DNA of 64,000 nt, taken from Brachionus rotundiformis. Lineage: Eukaryota; Rotifera; Eurotatoria; Ploima; Brachionidae. The notes beneath the pieces are model-generated. The model saw only the letters and a program-made list of their open reading frames with translations. It was not told the origin of the DNA and made no database searches. Made by a program: the position numbers and the translations under genes. Below, piece by piece: positions 13,001-23,803 of the stretch; position 1 is the first letter of the stretch, and each line of letters opens with the position of its first letter. The stretch spans positions 3,995,302 to 4,059,301 of the forward strand of contig JAESIW010000020.1 of NCBI GenBank assembly GCA_016802295.1, given 5' to 3'.

Positions 13001-16000
13001 AAATCCCATTGACCAAACATTTATCCAGTTCTTATGGCGTTTCCTAATGCCTAATTTTGTACCAATTAATCGGTCTTTAAGCAGTCATAGCATTTTTGCC
13101 TAGTTTTCCTAATAAGTCCCTTTTCTATTGAAAAATGCCTATTTAAATAAGATTTGAAAAAGAGTGAAAATTATATTTTTCACCTTTTTTGCTGGCAGAA
13201 ACTACCTAAATAGGTCGATCTTTAAGCAATCATAGCATGTTTTCATAGCTTCCCTAGTTAGAAAAAATTATCATTAGATAAAAAATTAGATTGAGTTTAA
13301 ATTTTGATGAAATTGGCGAATAGATAATTTTTTTCTATTGAAAAATATCTATTTAAATTTATCTATTTAAATAAAAGAATTGAAAAAGAGTGAAAATTAG
13401 ATTTTTCTGCTTTTGTGGTGGCAAAGAGCTGTCGTGCTTGAACCGACTTCCATGCATCATTAACCAAGTGAGCGAAAAAAAGCTTCTCTGACTAATTGCA
13501 TTTGTTTATTAAGCAAAATTCACGCCTTATATGCTCCTCTGGAAAGATTATTAGATAATATTGTTGTTAATATAAGCTAGTTATGGAGCTTATCTAGCAA
13601 ATCGGCAGCTGTTGATTGAGCCGCCTTCAAGCCGATTATAAAACCAGACCCTATTTAAACTAAAACTATTCTTTTAAGTTTTTCATTATTTTTTTGGAAA
13701 TAGATGTCCATTAAATTTTGACAAGTGGGGGATTTGATTAAAGTAGAAAAATTAGGTTACTATAATATTTGGATTGTATTTAATTTGAATAATGCCCATA
13801 AGATAAATGGACTTATTCTACGGGTTAAAATCACTATAGGTGGAGATTATTGATACTTTAGAGTCATGCTTAATCCAAGTGCTCGATGTCCAATGAACAT
13901 CGCACTATTGGCCGTGCACATACCTGCTCGCCAAAGCTATAAATAGGAAATTTTTCGAGCTTGAATGAATATAGAAAAAAATAAATAATAAAAAAAAATT
14001 ATTATAAATATTGAACTTTCGTTCTCAAAACTAGGACGACGACAGTTTATGAATCTATTTTCTCTATTTTATTTTATTTTATTAAGTTTTTTTTATTTTT
14101 TTTTCGGCTATTTCTTTTTCGTAGGTGATCTCTCCAATTTTTGGCCATAATCCGTCCATCCAATAACAAAATAGACCATGCATGAATGATATTTCGGCAA
14201 ACAAAAAATGATTCTAATTTTCCTATAAAATGTTTAATTTTTTTCAAGATAATAAAATTTATTTTTAATTCAAGCAAAAAAAAAATATGTACAAAATTTT
14301 TAAAGATAATTTGAAGCACATCGACCCACAGTCTGCTCTGTGCTGGCTTGTGCAAAGCATCTATGTAGACTAAGAAATAATTTGTGAATAAATTAAACTT
14401 TATATTAAACTAGAGCACGATGAGTGTGCACCCGGAGCATATTATAATAATTTAGTCCGATATAAACTAGAGCCATGAAAGCTTGGTTTATCATTCAGCT
14501 AGGAATAAATTAGCTCTTTTCTTTCTATTTTCTAAAACCAGCTAACCCACGTACTTAGTTTGCCAAACAAATGTATCTATACTTTTAATCTATTTATTAA
14601 TATAAATAATATCTGTATTTATTTAGAGAAAATATTCTTTTTGAATAAAAAAATAAAACAATGAGCACCCAGTCTTCTAGCAAGATAATCCGCGAGACCA
14701 AATCGCAGGAGTTTGATGACTCGCTGTCAGCTGTGTACAGCTACAAGTCGCACATAACCCCGCGCAGCACCACCATCAGCAGACGAAACGCCGGCCCAGG
14801 TCGCACCATTGTCCAGACGGTCTACTCGTCCAACTCGGGCTCTGGCGGCAACTTTTTGTACGGCGGCGTTCCGCTGAAGCCCAAGAACGCGGCCGTGGTC
14901 GCTATTGCCGAGAACCGCGAAAAAGAAAAGCGCGAGCTGAGCCAGTTGAACGACAAGTTTGCCAGCTATGTGGAACGTGTGCGCTTTTTGGAAGTGCACA
15001 ACAAAAAATTGCAAATGGAACTTGACGCATTGAAGAACCGCGCTGGCGGCGAGTCTGGCAAAATCCGCGAGATGTACGAGATTGAGCTCAGAGAGGCCAA
15101 GCACTTGATTGATGAGACCAGCAAGGACAAGGCGAACGCCGAGCTCAAGGCCAAGGCATGTGAAGAGGACGCCGAGAGATTCAAGAGACGATACAATGAA
15201 GTATTGAACAACCGAAACGCGGACAAGGCCCGCATTGACGAGCTAAACAAGCAAATAGCTGACAACGAGGCCGAGATTAACTTGCTCAAGAGACGATTGG
15301 GCGACTTGGAAGACGAGGCCAAGAGATACAAAGTGGAGACCCAGAGATTGTTGGGAGAAATTCAGCGAATTACTGCCGAGCTCGACTCGGAGACCTTGCA
15401 GCGAGTTCAGCTGGAAAATGAGAAGAATGGCCTAGAGGAAGAGCTCAGCTTTTTGAGACAAATGCATGCCCAGGAGCTCGAAGACTTGAGACAAAAGTCC
15501 TTCTTGGACGTTGGTCTTGACTCGTCACAATTTTTCAAGTCCGAGTTGGCCAATGCCATCCGCGAGATCCGCAACGAATACGAGCAAATAAACAACAATC
15601 AACGTAACGAAATGGAACAATGGTATAGAATGAAGATCCAAGAGGTGCAGACAAGAGGCAGACCGGACTCGGCCGACACTGTAATTGCCCGCGAAGAGAC
15701 CAGAAAATTGAGAAGTGCCGTGTCCGATCAGCGACGCGAGATCGCCAACATGAAGGCCAGAAACGCCGAGTTGGACGCCAGAATAAAGGAAATCGAAGAG
15801 TTGTTGTTGGCCGAACAAAAGGACGGCCAGGCCTTGATTGACGAGAAAGAGCTCGAGATCAAGGAGTTGCGTCGTAGACAACAAGAATTGATGGCTGATT
15901 ATGAAGAGTTGACCAAGATGAAGACCACTTTGGAGGAAGAGATACAGACTTATAGAAGATTATTGGAAGGAGAGGGTGACAAAGAGGGCTTAAAACAGGT

Positions 16001-19000
16001 AGTAGAGGGCATAGAGGAACGGGCTAGGCAGACAATGTACAACGCACCGGCAGGTGGTTACGGCACATCGTACTCGCTCTCGATTCAATCGAGCGCAGGT
16101 GGCGGCAGATATGTGGCCGGAAGCTCGACCGGTAGCTTAAACTCGTCCAGAACTACCACTGGCGGAACTATTTCAAAGCTTAAATTCAACTATTAAACCA
16201 AGCAGCTAATCTCCTTTCTATTTTTTTTTTCATTTTCATTTGAATTTCTTCTTCTTATTTTTTTTTTAATTTAAATTTAAATTAATTAAAATAATTAAAT
16301 ATTTTTTGGCTTAAGAAAAAAACAAAAATAATTTTTATAGACTTGGAACAAATAATAAAGAAATAAGATTTAATAATTAGATTTTAAATGATCAATTGGG
16401 ACAATGTGTGCCAAGCGACTTGGATGATGTGCACGGCTGAATTAGTTAATGAATATTTTCTTTTTTTCTATAGATTTTTTTTTGTTTAATTTGTTGATAA
16501 AAATCAGGCAAATAAAGTTAAAAAAGTTTAGTCGTCCCTCTAATAAAATAGATATTTAAGATTTAGTAGATTTATTCATTTATACCGAAGGACAGACTAG
16601 GCTTTCTATTTGCGTGGTTTTAAGGCGTTTAATACATATTTTTTGTTTATTTACCAAGTCGGTCATGCAGTGGTTTAGGTCACTTGCACACATTGTATTT
16701 TCAATTAATTGTTTAGACCATTTCTTCTTGTTTTTAAAATGAAGAAACTAAATTTTGATTATGTCTTAATAAAAGATTTTTTTAAAAATTTTTCCATACT
16801 TTGTCACAGATCACCCTCGAGATAGACCATAGACTAGAAATCGAAATTTATACTTTCAATGTAAATTTTCGGCTTACCTAGTTGTTCCAAGTCAACATAT
16901 AAATGCTAACATTGAATCAATTTCCGTTTAATTTGTTTTTTTTTCTGTTTAAATTTAAATCAATTCAATAAAATTGCTTTTTTCAAATTTTATTTTTCTT
17001 AATTAGCTTAATACCTAAAAAATAAACTAGCGCTTGGAAAAATATTTAACTGTTTAAAATGTGAACCATGATTTTAAATTTTTAATATCAAACATAAATA
17101 TTTTGTTTATGATGTATACGTGGATTTTGATAGTTGAAAAAATTTATTTTAATCCTCGAAAAATTGTTCAGGCAATTAATTAAAAACAACGACAAAAAAT
17201 TTTAAATTTTCTAATTTGCTGAATTAAAAGTTTAGATAAATGGTATCAAAAATGGATAATTATATGATTCCTTTACCATTTTAACAAAAAATCACTGATT
17301 AAGCACTAAATAATTATTTGTCACAAAATGACTTCTAATTCTTATTACTCGAATAATTCTTAATCAAACTAGATAAATTTAGGACAATAAACTAATATTT
17401 TAAAATAACAAATTAATAATAATAAAAATAATTAATTAAAATCAAGTTTAAATTTGAAATATATAAAGCGACAAATTCAATAAATATAAACATAGCTATT
17501 TTTTCCCAAAATATTCTGAAATTGTTTTTTTGAATGAAAAAAATGATTGAAACCATAAATTTTATCCTAAACTTTACACTAATGATCAGTGAATCTTTAT
17601 ACAAAAATCAAAACTATCTGAAATTTAAAAATAATTTCCTAAAAAAAACTTAAATGATTTAAAATTCTGTTAATTATTTCTTTTTAAAAATTTCTAAAAT
17701 AAAAACTATAAATAAATTTTTAGAAAATTAAAAATATAACACCATAATTAAATTATTTATATATATCGAATATTTGATACTTCAAAGTAGTTATGAAAAA
17801 ATATTTTTAAAGGGAATAATCTAGAAGAGCTTGAATGGAGATACTTGGATGCGTAGTCAAATTCTATACCAAGTTAAATATTTAAATTGGAATAAATAAA
17901 AAAATCAAGAATTCATCCACAATTGAAAATTCTAACATTTAAAATGCTTTTATAAAGAAAATAACCACTTGAATTTTCAAATATTTTAATGAATAAAAAT
18001 AATGAACTCAAATTTTAAAAAGAACTAATCCTGAAGATATCTGAAAAATCTGGTTAATAGCAAAAAAAACAAAAAGTGTTTTTTGTATCAGATCAAGGTA
18101 ATTGTTTACTTTTTTGGTAAATTATAAAAGCATTCTAATTGTCTTAAAGAAAACGAAATCAAGAAATTTTTTTCACTGAAAAGAAAGTTTAGCTGAAATT
18201 TTAATAATCTTTATTTAAAAAAAATAAATAATTTTCTAAAATTTATCTAAAAAAACAGCATTTAGAAAAAAGAATGCAGAATTTTTAGAACCTAACAAGA
18301 AAATAAGAAATTAATTTATTTAGGTTTGAGTCAGCAAAATTCTAAACATTTGTCAATTGATCAAAAGCTTCATGAGCTTGCCTGAGTTAAAAATCAATCC
18401 ATTTTTTATTTAAAATTTTGTTCCATAATAAACAAACTAAAATGATTTTTTTAAACTAATTAAATAATATCACTGGTAAATTTTAACTATTCAACCAATT
18501 TAACTATTCGTTTACCAACTGATTTTTGGAAAGTTCTCCTTTTTCAATCTTTTCCACGAGTTCCTTGGCCAGTTCATATTCAATTTTTCTAACTTGTTCA
18601 ATGGTCATTCCATGCCATTTATCTATCCAACAAAAAACTTGACGATGAAATATTGCGAACAACTGCTTGTACATTGTTTTGAGGTAGTTCTCACATTTGG
18701 TCTGCAAGCCGAATAATTTTATTTCAGCTGAGACCAACTTATAACAACAAATTAGAGGCTGATGATTTTTGTACCATTCACCGGGCACCAGAGGCCCCCT
18801 TCCAGTTTTTTTAGACCTGAAAGTGGACGGATCTTCGCCAGAGTTATCATTAGACAATTTTTCAGCAATATCTATAAATACTATTTCTCGTTTTTCCAAT
18901 TGTTCTTTGGTTAAATTGTGGACATTATTTTCAAAATTTCCATTTTTTACTTCACGAGTGATAGTATCCAACTCGATTCGAATACTTGATTTAAAATATT

Positions 19001-21575
19001 CATTGGTAAGAACTGTTTTTACATTTGGATACATATTCCATGATTTTTCATGTATAAGAGTTGAATCTTTGGGAAGAAGTCTTCTGACAAACCAAGGCAA
19101 TTTGGAGGCTATTTTGTACAATTTATGAGTGTATTGACCGTATTTGGTCATGTCATGGTTAAAATTTGGAACTTCTGAATTCGCTCCGGAGTTCAAAACT
19201 CCATTGAATGTTTTACTTTGATGCAAATGACTCTGAGATCCCATGTTGGTTAGGTCAGACCTCTCCAACGATTTACTTCGTTCATCTTTTTTGGAATCTT
19301 TTTTGGATTTTTTTGAACCATTCACTTGGGAGTCGTAGTCTTCGTATTCAGGTAACTTGGAATAGATGAGTGAACCACCAGAGTCTAATGGCAGATCGAA
19401 CAGAGAGTTGACCAAAATTTCTACGCCCTCGCCACCTCCTGTATTCTCACGACTAATCTCGGAAAAAGACCACAATTGACCGATCAAGTTTTCCTCTAGT
19501 GTCAGTGGCATTAATATACGATACTCGATTATTTTCATTTTTAATCAAATTTTATCTTAATTTTTCCAATTTAGAAAATATTTGAAATCAAAATTGGAAA
19601 ATGTTAAAATGACAGGCTAATTTTTAAACAAAAATTTGATAAATGAACAGATTATATTTATAAATTGAAAAGCTTAATTTAAGAGAACAGTAACTATGCC
19701 AATAAGAATCATTTTACAATTTATTTTTTTATTTAAATCGAAAGCCCAACAACAAGAATAACTAAATTATGAACTTTTTTTCCTATTAAACTAAGCTTAC
19801 CTAATTCACCTTAGAAAATGTATTAACAAAACGTGCGTATAATTTTAATTTTTCTTTGCTAAATGATTATTCATGATTAAATTAGTTAATGTCAAAAAGT
19901 AGATACATTATCTATGGGGATAAATCCTTTTAGTGTCTTTTTGTCCTAAAGCGAACAAAAACTAATCCAAATAATTCCATAATTGTATAGAATAGAGTCA
20001 ATTATATAATTAATTTAGATATTTTACCCCAGAAATTAATTTGACTACGCAACTGTTGCCTAGATATTAAATTACTGTAAAGACAAGTATTACTAATATT
20101 GGTGTAATTATATTCGAGCGGTATCTTAATCCTTGGCTTCCTACGCTTTGAATTTTTATTTTTTGTCAATATTACCAAAGCAAAATTTTTAAATAGATAA
20201 CAGCTGAATTTAAAATTAAGAAAAGTGATTCATTACTATCATAAAGATGCTAAGATCTAATTAAAAATTTCGATACCATTGAGAATTTAAAAAAATGTTT
20301 CAATATTAAAATAAACTGAAGCAATTAGATTTAAAGATTGACTAAAACTGTCACAATAATTTAATTTCTATATACATTGCTTTTTAAGGTTTTTGTTTTT
20401 ATCTAGATATGCCATTTTGGCAACTAAAAGCTGTAACTAAGGCAAATTAAAATAAAAACAAAAAAATGATCCCAGGTAAGAAGCTAAGTTAGAAATTTTG
20501 AGAAAATTCTATTCCTTTCATCATTTGATATTGGAATTAGATAATAAATTTAACATTTATGAACACGTGATGACTTTGGGTTTAATTCCAGGGAGAAAAG
20601 ATTAACTCGAAATATTCAACTTGAAAAAAATTAATTTAAATTAAGCAATTAGAAATAATTGAAGAATTTTTCAAAGTTAAAAATTCGACTGATCTTTTTA
20701 ACAAATACTACCACTTTCATAAATTATTCTACGTTTTTACGAAATTATTTCAAATAAACACAAAATTATGTTTAAAAAAAATAAAATATTTCCTTTTTAA
20801 TCAAAAAAAAAAATGATGAGATAAATAGTATACTAGCCTTGTAAATTTAAAATTTAGATAAATAATTTTTATTATTTTTTAGACTGAAACTATGACAAAT
20901 TTTATGTCAAAAAATTGTTTAACCAAACAATATAAAAAAACTCGCTTTACGTTCTCTAGATTAGGCAAAAATACCTTGAAAAATTACTAAAATTGTTCTA
21001 TTGTTGTAGAAGTATGATCAAAATTATAATTTTTATTTTCTAGAAAATTAGAGTCAATTATTCTTTAAATAATTTTAAAAAATGGAAATTTATAATTTAA
21101 AATAATAAAAAGGAAAAAATTTATTTATCCATCTAAGACGTTTTATTATTTTAGGTCAAATTTTACAATGAAATACAACAATTTGTTGTGGGGAATTGAT
21201 TTCAAATTTAAGAGATAAAATTTTCAAAAGTAACTAATCTTATCTTTAATTAAGTACATTTTATCAGTTTATTAATTTTCAAATTGAATTCATGAAGCAA
21301 TAAAATTCAGGCAATTTGTTAAAAATAATTATTTTTAATATTTTTAATTAAATCGACTTACCTTTGTATATTCGTTCTGGGATATACTTTTCATCTTTGA
21401 TACCTTCTAGTTCGATTTTAAAACCATTATCGCCCGGTGTTGGCAGGATTAAATTGGAATTTAAACAGGTCCGTTTGCATTCATATGCCGAACAGCCGTT
21501 TTCAATTATATTAAAACTTTCTGATATATTCACAAAGATGCTTATTGTAAGAATTAAAAAGAATTCTTTCGACAT
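4039..21575 (-). CDS. F-spondin-like secreted protein with five Kunitz domains
   Basis: My 26-exon model reads minus from ATG 21575-21573 to the stop at 4039. It totals 3366 nt (1121 aa) with consistent phases. Exon 1 (21575-21362) gives a signal peptide and the start of a Reeler domain. Exons 2-4 (8530-8406, 8351-8215, 8151-8078) finish Reeler, and exons 5-8 (8018-7336) give Spondin_N (CCACGQAKY, HPKDWPTNEGLTHWS, FGPSPDW). Two TSRs follow (exons 10-11, each WSEW..CSSTCGKG), then five Kunitz domains (about 6399, 5994, 5601, 5272 and 4799 downward) and two TSRs (about 4500-4301 and 4241-4090). Such proteins act in extracellular matrix, in axon guidance and cell adhesion. Classical F-spondin has TSRs after Spondin_N; nematode SPON-1 also carries Kunitz sequence, but five domains sandwiched between TSR pairs is unusual. 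Only the first Kunitz keeps a basic P1 residue (C-R). Exon 13 is 12 nt. Confidence 0.9.
13065..13436. repeat. Diverged tandem duplication, two units
   Basis: Unit A (about 13,065-13,206) and unit B (about 13,207-13,436) share two blocks in the same order. The first is TCTTTAAGCA(G/A)TCATAGCAT followed by a TAG..TTCC stretch. The second is TTCTATTGAAAAAT, then TCTATTTAAAT-type sequence, then TTGAAAAAGAGTGAAAATTA followed by a T-rich end and GGTGGCA/GCTGGCA. Unit B carries about 75 extra bases between the blocks. No coding potential; origin unknown, possibly an old transposon fragment. Confidence 0.6.
14455..14500 (+). promoter_or_regulatory. Putative core promoter of the intermediate filament gene (TATA + Inr)
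   Basis: TATAAAC at 14461 is followed about 32 nt later by TCATTC (14491-14496), which fits an initiator with +1 at the A of 14493. A second, related segment ending in AAACTAGAG lies about 55 bp upstream (around 14,400), so the TATA region may be duplicated. Further down, CTGTATTTATTTAG (ending near 14,626) looks like a 3' splice site before the ATG at 14661 and could end a 5' UTR intron or accept a spliced leader. Assignment is from motif spacing only. Confidence 0.4.
14661..16196 (+). CDS. Cytoplasmic intermediate filament protein, protostome type
   Basis: Single-exon 511 aa protein: head 1-87 (Ser/Thr/Arg-rich), alpha-helical rod about 88-437, and a Gly/Ser-rich tail of about 74 residues. 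Both rod-end signatures are present: LNDKFASYVERVRFLE at the start and LEEEIQTYRRLLEGE at the end. Coil 1B is 42 residues (six heptads) longer than in vertebrate vimentin, the state known for protostome cytoplasmic filaments and lamins. The tail has no lamin-tail Ig fold and no CaaX box, and there is no obvious nuclear localisation signal, so it is a cytoplasmic filament and not a lamin. Coding sequence is clearly richer in G/C, especially at third positions, than any other gene here, suggesting strong codon bias and high expression. It lies on the opposite strand inside the F-spondin intron and has no introns in its coding region. Confidence 0.95.
   Translation: MSTQSSSKIIRETKSQEFDDSLSAVYSYKSHITPRSTTISRRNAGPGRTIVQTVYSSNSGSGGNFLYGGVPLKPKNAAVVAIAENREKEKRELSQLNDKFASYVERVRFLEVHNKKLQMELDALKNRAGGESGKIREMYEIELREAKHLIDETSKDKANAELKAKACEEDAERFKRRYNEVLNNRNADKARIDELNKQIADNEAEINLLKRRLGDLEDEAKRYKVETQRLLGEIQRITAELDSETLQRVQLENEKNGLEEELSFLRQMHAQELEDLRQKSFLDVGLDSSQFFKSELANAIREIRNEYEQINNNQRNEMEQWYRMKIQEVQTRGRPDSADTVIAREETRKLRSAVSDQRREIANMKARNAELDARIKEIEELLLAEQKDGQALIDEKELEIKELRRRQQELMADYEELTKMKTTLEEEIQTYRRLLEGEGDKEGLKQVVEGIEERARQTMYNAPAGGYGTSYSLSIQSSAGGGRYVAGSSTGSLNSSRTTTGGTISKLKFNY
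16197..18503. other. Gene-free intronic stretch downstream of the IF gene
   Basis: The first about 200 bp are T-rich and A-rich 3' UTR-like sequence. An imperfect inverted repeat of about 18 bp (ACAATGTGTGCCAAGCGAC near 16,399; GTCACTTGCACACATTGT near 16,679) spans the region after the stop. The rest is AT-rich without recognisable ORFs. Confidence 0.4.
18504..19538 (-). CDS. Class I phosphatidylinositol transfer protein with an internal insert
   Basis: Intronless 344 aa ORF. It follows the PITP fold along its length: IIEYRILMPLTLEE, GGGEGVEILVN, GQYTHKLYKIASKLPWFVR, HEKSWNMYPNVKTVLTNEY, FRSKKTGRGPL, CYKLVSAEIKLFGLQ and the C-terminal HRQVFCWIDKWHGMTIEQVR. PITPs shuttle PI and PC between membranes and support phosphoinositide signalling. 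The class I pattern (FIDIAEK; FCWIDKW) fits better than RdgB type, and no FFAT or later RdgB domains follow. Between VN (about residue 44) and GQYTHK (about 134) lies roughly 80 extra residues, Lys/Ser-rich and apparently disordered, where class I proteins have a short loop. The gene sits on the same strand as, and inside the first intron of, the F-spondin gene. Confidence 0.93.
   Translation of the reverse strand: MKIIEYRILMPLTLEENLIGQLWSFSEISRENTGGGEGVEILVNSLFDLPLDSGGSLIYSKLPEYEDYDSQVNGSKKSKKDSKKDERSKSLERSDLTNMGSQSHLHQSKTFNGVLNSGANSEVPNFNHDMTKYGQYTHKLYKIASKLPWFVRRLLPKDSTLIHEKSWNMYPNVKTVLTNEYFKSSIRIELDTITREVKNGNFENNVHNLTKEQLEKREIVFIDIAEKLSNDNSGEDPSTFRSKKTGRGPLVPGEWYKNHQPLICCYKLVSAEIKLFGLQTKCENYLKTMYKQLFAIFHRQVFCWIDKWHGMTIEQVRKIEYELAKELVEKIEKGELSKNQLVNE
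19539..21347. other. Gene-free intronic stretch upstream of the PITP gene
   Basis: AT-rich, no credible ORF. A T/A-rich tract ending in AAG about 20 nt upstream of the PITP ATG (minus strand) could be a trans-splice acceptor. Nothing else recognised. Confidence 0.35.
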
Positions 21576-23324
21576 TTTTAATTTATCTAAAATAATCAAG
21601 AAATTATACAATTTTTTGAGAATACTTATTTTTATCAAAAAAATAAAAAATTATTATTAAAAAATATTAAATTAATTAAAATATATTTTACTTGATTTAT
21701 ACAATTATTTTTTAAAACAAAAAGATAATTTTCTTTTTTATATCAGAATTTGGTCCCCGTATGAAGCCAGTGAAAGCTTTATTGCTCTTTTTTTTCAAAT
21801 CTATGAACTTATCATCCAAATGTTTTAAATAATAAAAAATAAATAAACAATTAACAAATATTCGTTTATATGCTCAACTCTATTACAGCTATGCATTTAA
21901 AATTTAAGTTTTGGTTTATCTATTTTTCTTGGCAAATTTCTAATTAGTTGAAACCTTTAGTATAAAAATAAAATCGAATCCATTAAATTTATGAGCTTTT
22001 TATACGACTCTGAAATATTGATATTTCAATTCCTTTTATGTTTGCTATTAAGCCAAATATTCAAAGCAATTAAGCTTATCATGAATGATTTTGGCAGCAC
22101 TTTACCAAATTTATGATTTTTAAATTAGACTTTAAGTATGAAATCCTAGAATTTATATATCATTTAGAGAAATAGTGATTCAAGTAACTTTGGGTTACAA
22201 TTAGATAGAAAATTGAATTATTGCTTTGAATATATTAATCTTTGATCGGCAAGATTGGAACGAAAAGGCAATAAATCATCATTAGATGATGAATTAACAT
22301 TATTTTTAGCTTCAAATTAATAAGAAGAAGCTAAGCTCACTCTCTGTTTAGCAATGATTTCATGTTTTTAATACTTTTTATTGAATTTGTTTATTTCTTA
22401 AAATAAGTAGTAAACTTTTATCTAATCAGGATAGATAATATCGAAATTTAAGTCTAGAAATTTTCACGAGTGTTATCATTGACAAGTTTCAGGTTTGAAT
22501 TTATTTTATCAAAATTAATCAAAAGATAACGAAAAGAGAAAATTTATAATTGATATCACATTATTATTTTTGATCTAGGGGTTAATTTCATTCATTTTTT
22601 GTAATTTAATGTAAGTATAGTATAATTTTGTTCTTGGTTTATTTTTTGGACATTATAGAATAGCTTATAAATTGATTCTACAAGTTAAAAACTGTCAAAG
22701 TTTGCTAAAGATGTGCAAAATCGTTCCAAAATGCACTTTGCCCAAATAAATTAAATTGGATTTCGGTTAAATATTCTAATGAGTTCACCAAGAAATGCAA
22801 ACTATTTATATTGGACCATTTTGCACTTACAGAACCAGTTCTATTGAACCAAATTTCACAAAACCCTTTTTTGAACCTCTTTTACTGGTTTAAGCTAATC
22901 TGAATATACAAGTACCTTAAAATACCATGCTCACTGACAGGATTTAAGACTTTCAACTTTGGCTCACTGACAGGACTGAAAAATCAATAATTGGACAGAC
23001 AAAAAGAAGGACAATATAAATACATTCAATTTTTCGAGTTTTAAATTGGTTGCTGTAATTTTTGGAAATTCTACTACAAATGAATGTCCTTCTGTGACTT
23101 TCTCTCCCTGTGATTTAGACTGCTAAAATCTTTTAGATTTTATGCAATTCCTAGCGGGTTTGATGTATCTTTCCTTTTTTTAAGCAATTTCTTGTAATAT
23201 TCGATCATATTTAATGTTTTATTTATTTTATATCTGTTAACAATTAAAAATTTATTAAATTTTAATTAGTTCAATTCGAATCTCTATCGTTGTTTTAGAA
23301 ACAAAAATTTTAATTTACTCCATT

Positions 23325-23430
23325 CATTCCTTTCTATTCCATTCTGTCCATTCTATTTTACTCAGCCTTATCCATACCATTCATTCATTCATTCATTAAT
23401 TATTTCCATTCTTTTCATTCCATACATTCA
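23325..23430. repeat. CATT-type low-complexity repeat
   Basis: Pyrimidine-rich CCATT/TCATT units, including a run of five perfect ATTC units near 23,380-23,400 flanked by degenerate copies. A simple-sequence repeat. Confidence 0.75.
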
Positions 23431-23504
23431 TTGGAAATTATTTTCTGTAATAGACAAGTTGAACCGATATGGTTGGAATAAATTCATCATATCTTTATGA
23501 TTTA

Positions 23505-23803
23505 AAGTTCCAGAAATTCAAAGCTTAAGTGACATTTGAATTTCAAATGTCACTTAAAATTTGTTAATTACGTCCTTTGAAACCCTAAATTTCATTCTTT
23601 TTGAGAGACAAAAATAATATTTTGTACCTAGTGGTCTAAAACTAAACAACCCTTTAAAATTATTCAATGAATTTAATCAAATTTTTTTAAAAATCATATC
23701 TGAAAGATGATAAAATTTCCTTCATTCTGATGTATATTTTTATTTTAAAAAGAGGGTTTGACAATTTTTATTTGTTAAGATAAGTTTTGAATTTCTGGAA
23801 CTT
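23505..23803. mobile_element. MITE with 22 bp TIRs and TA target duplication
   Basis: Left end AAGTTCCAGAAATTCAAAGC.. (23,505-23,526) and right end (23,782-23,803) are reverse complements with one mismatch over 22 bp. TA dinucleotides flank both ends (23,503-04 and 23,804-05), the Tc1/mariner-type target duplication. Immediately inside the left TIR is a perfect 16 bp palindrome with a 1 nt spacer (23,525-23,557, TTAAGTGACATTTGAA and its complement). The 299 bp interior has no ORF, so this is a non-autonomous element. Confidence 0.75.

Larger units (their letters stand above)
8531..21361 (-). other. 12.8 kb first intron of the F-spondin gene, hosting two genes
   Basis: Donor AAAG|GTAAGT (minus, at 21361) joins acceptor TTTTAG|TCTC (minus, at 8531). 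Both are phase 1, and the splice restores the Reeler sequence ...ERIYK-VSLVGSYDS.... All other introns in this gene are short (about 40 to 110 bp). The intron contains an intermediate filament gene (+) and a PITP gene (-). From 8531 to about 13,000 I see only AT-rich sequence with no credible ORF; 16,200-18,500 and 19,540-21,360 are likewise empty apart from weak repeats. Confidence 0.85.

Noticed and set aside
14074..14355. 93-codon minus frame before the IF promoter
   Set aside because: Lys/Asn/Ile/Phe-rich composition typical of AT-rich random frames; no conserved segment.
14727..15884. Several 60-125 codon frames antisense to or inside the intermediate filament gene
   Set aside because: By-products of the high G/C coding sequence; the sense frame is an intact IF protein.
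16399..16697. Imperfect 18 bp inverted repeat after the IF stop codon
   Set aside because: One mismatch and one gap, 260 bp apart. Too weak to call an element or an RNA structure.
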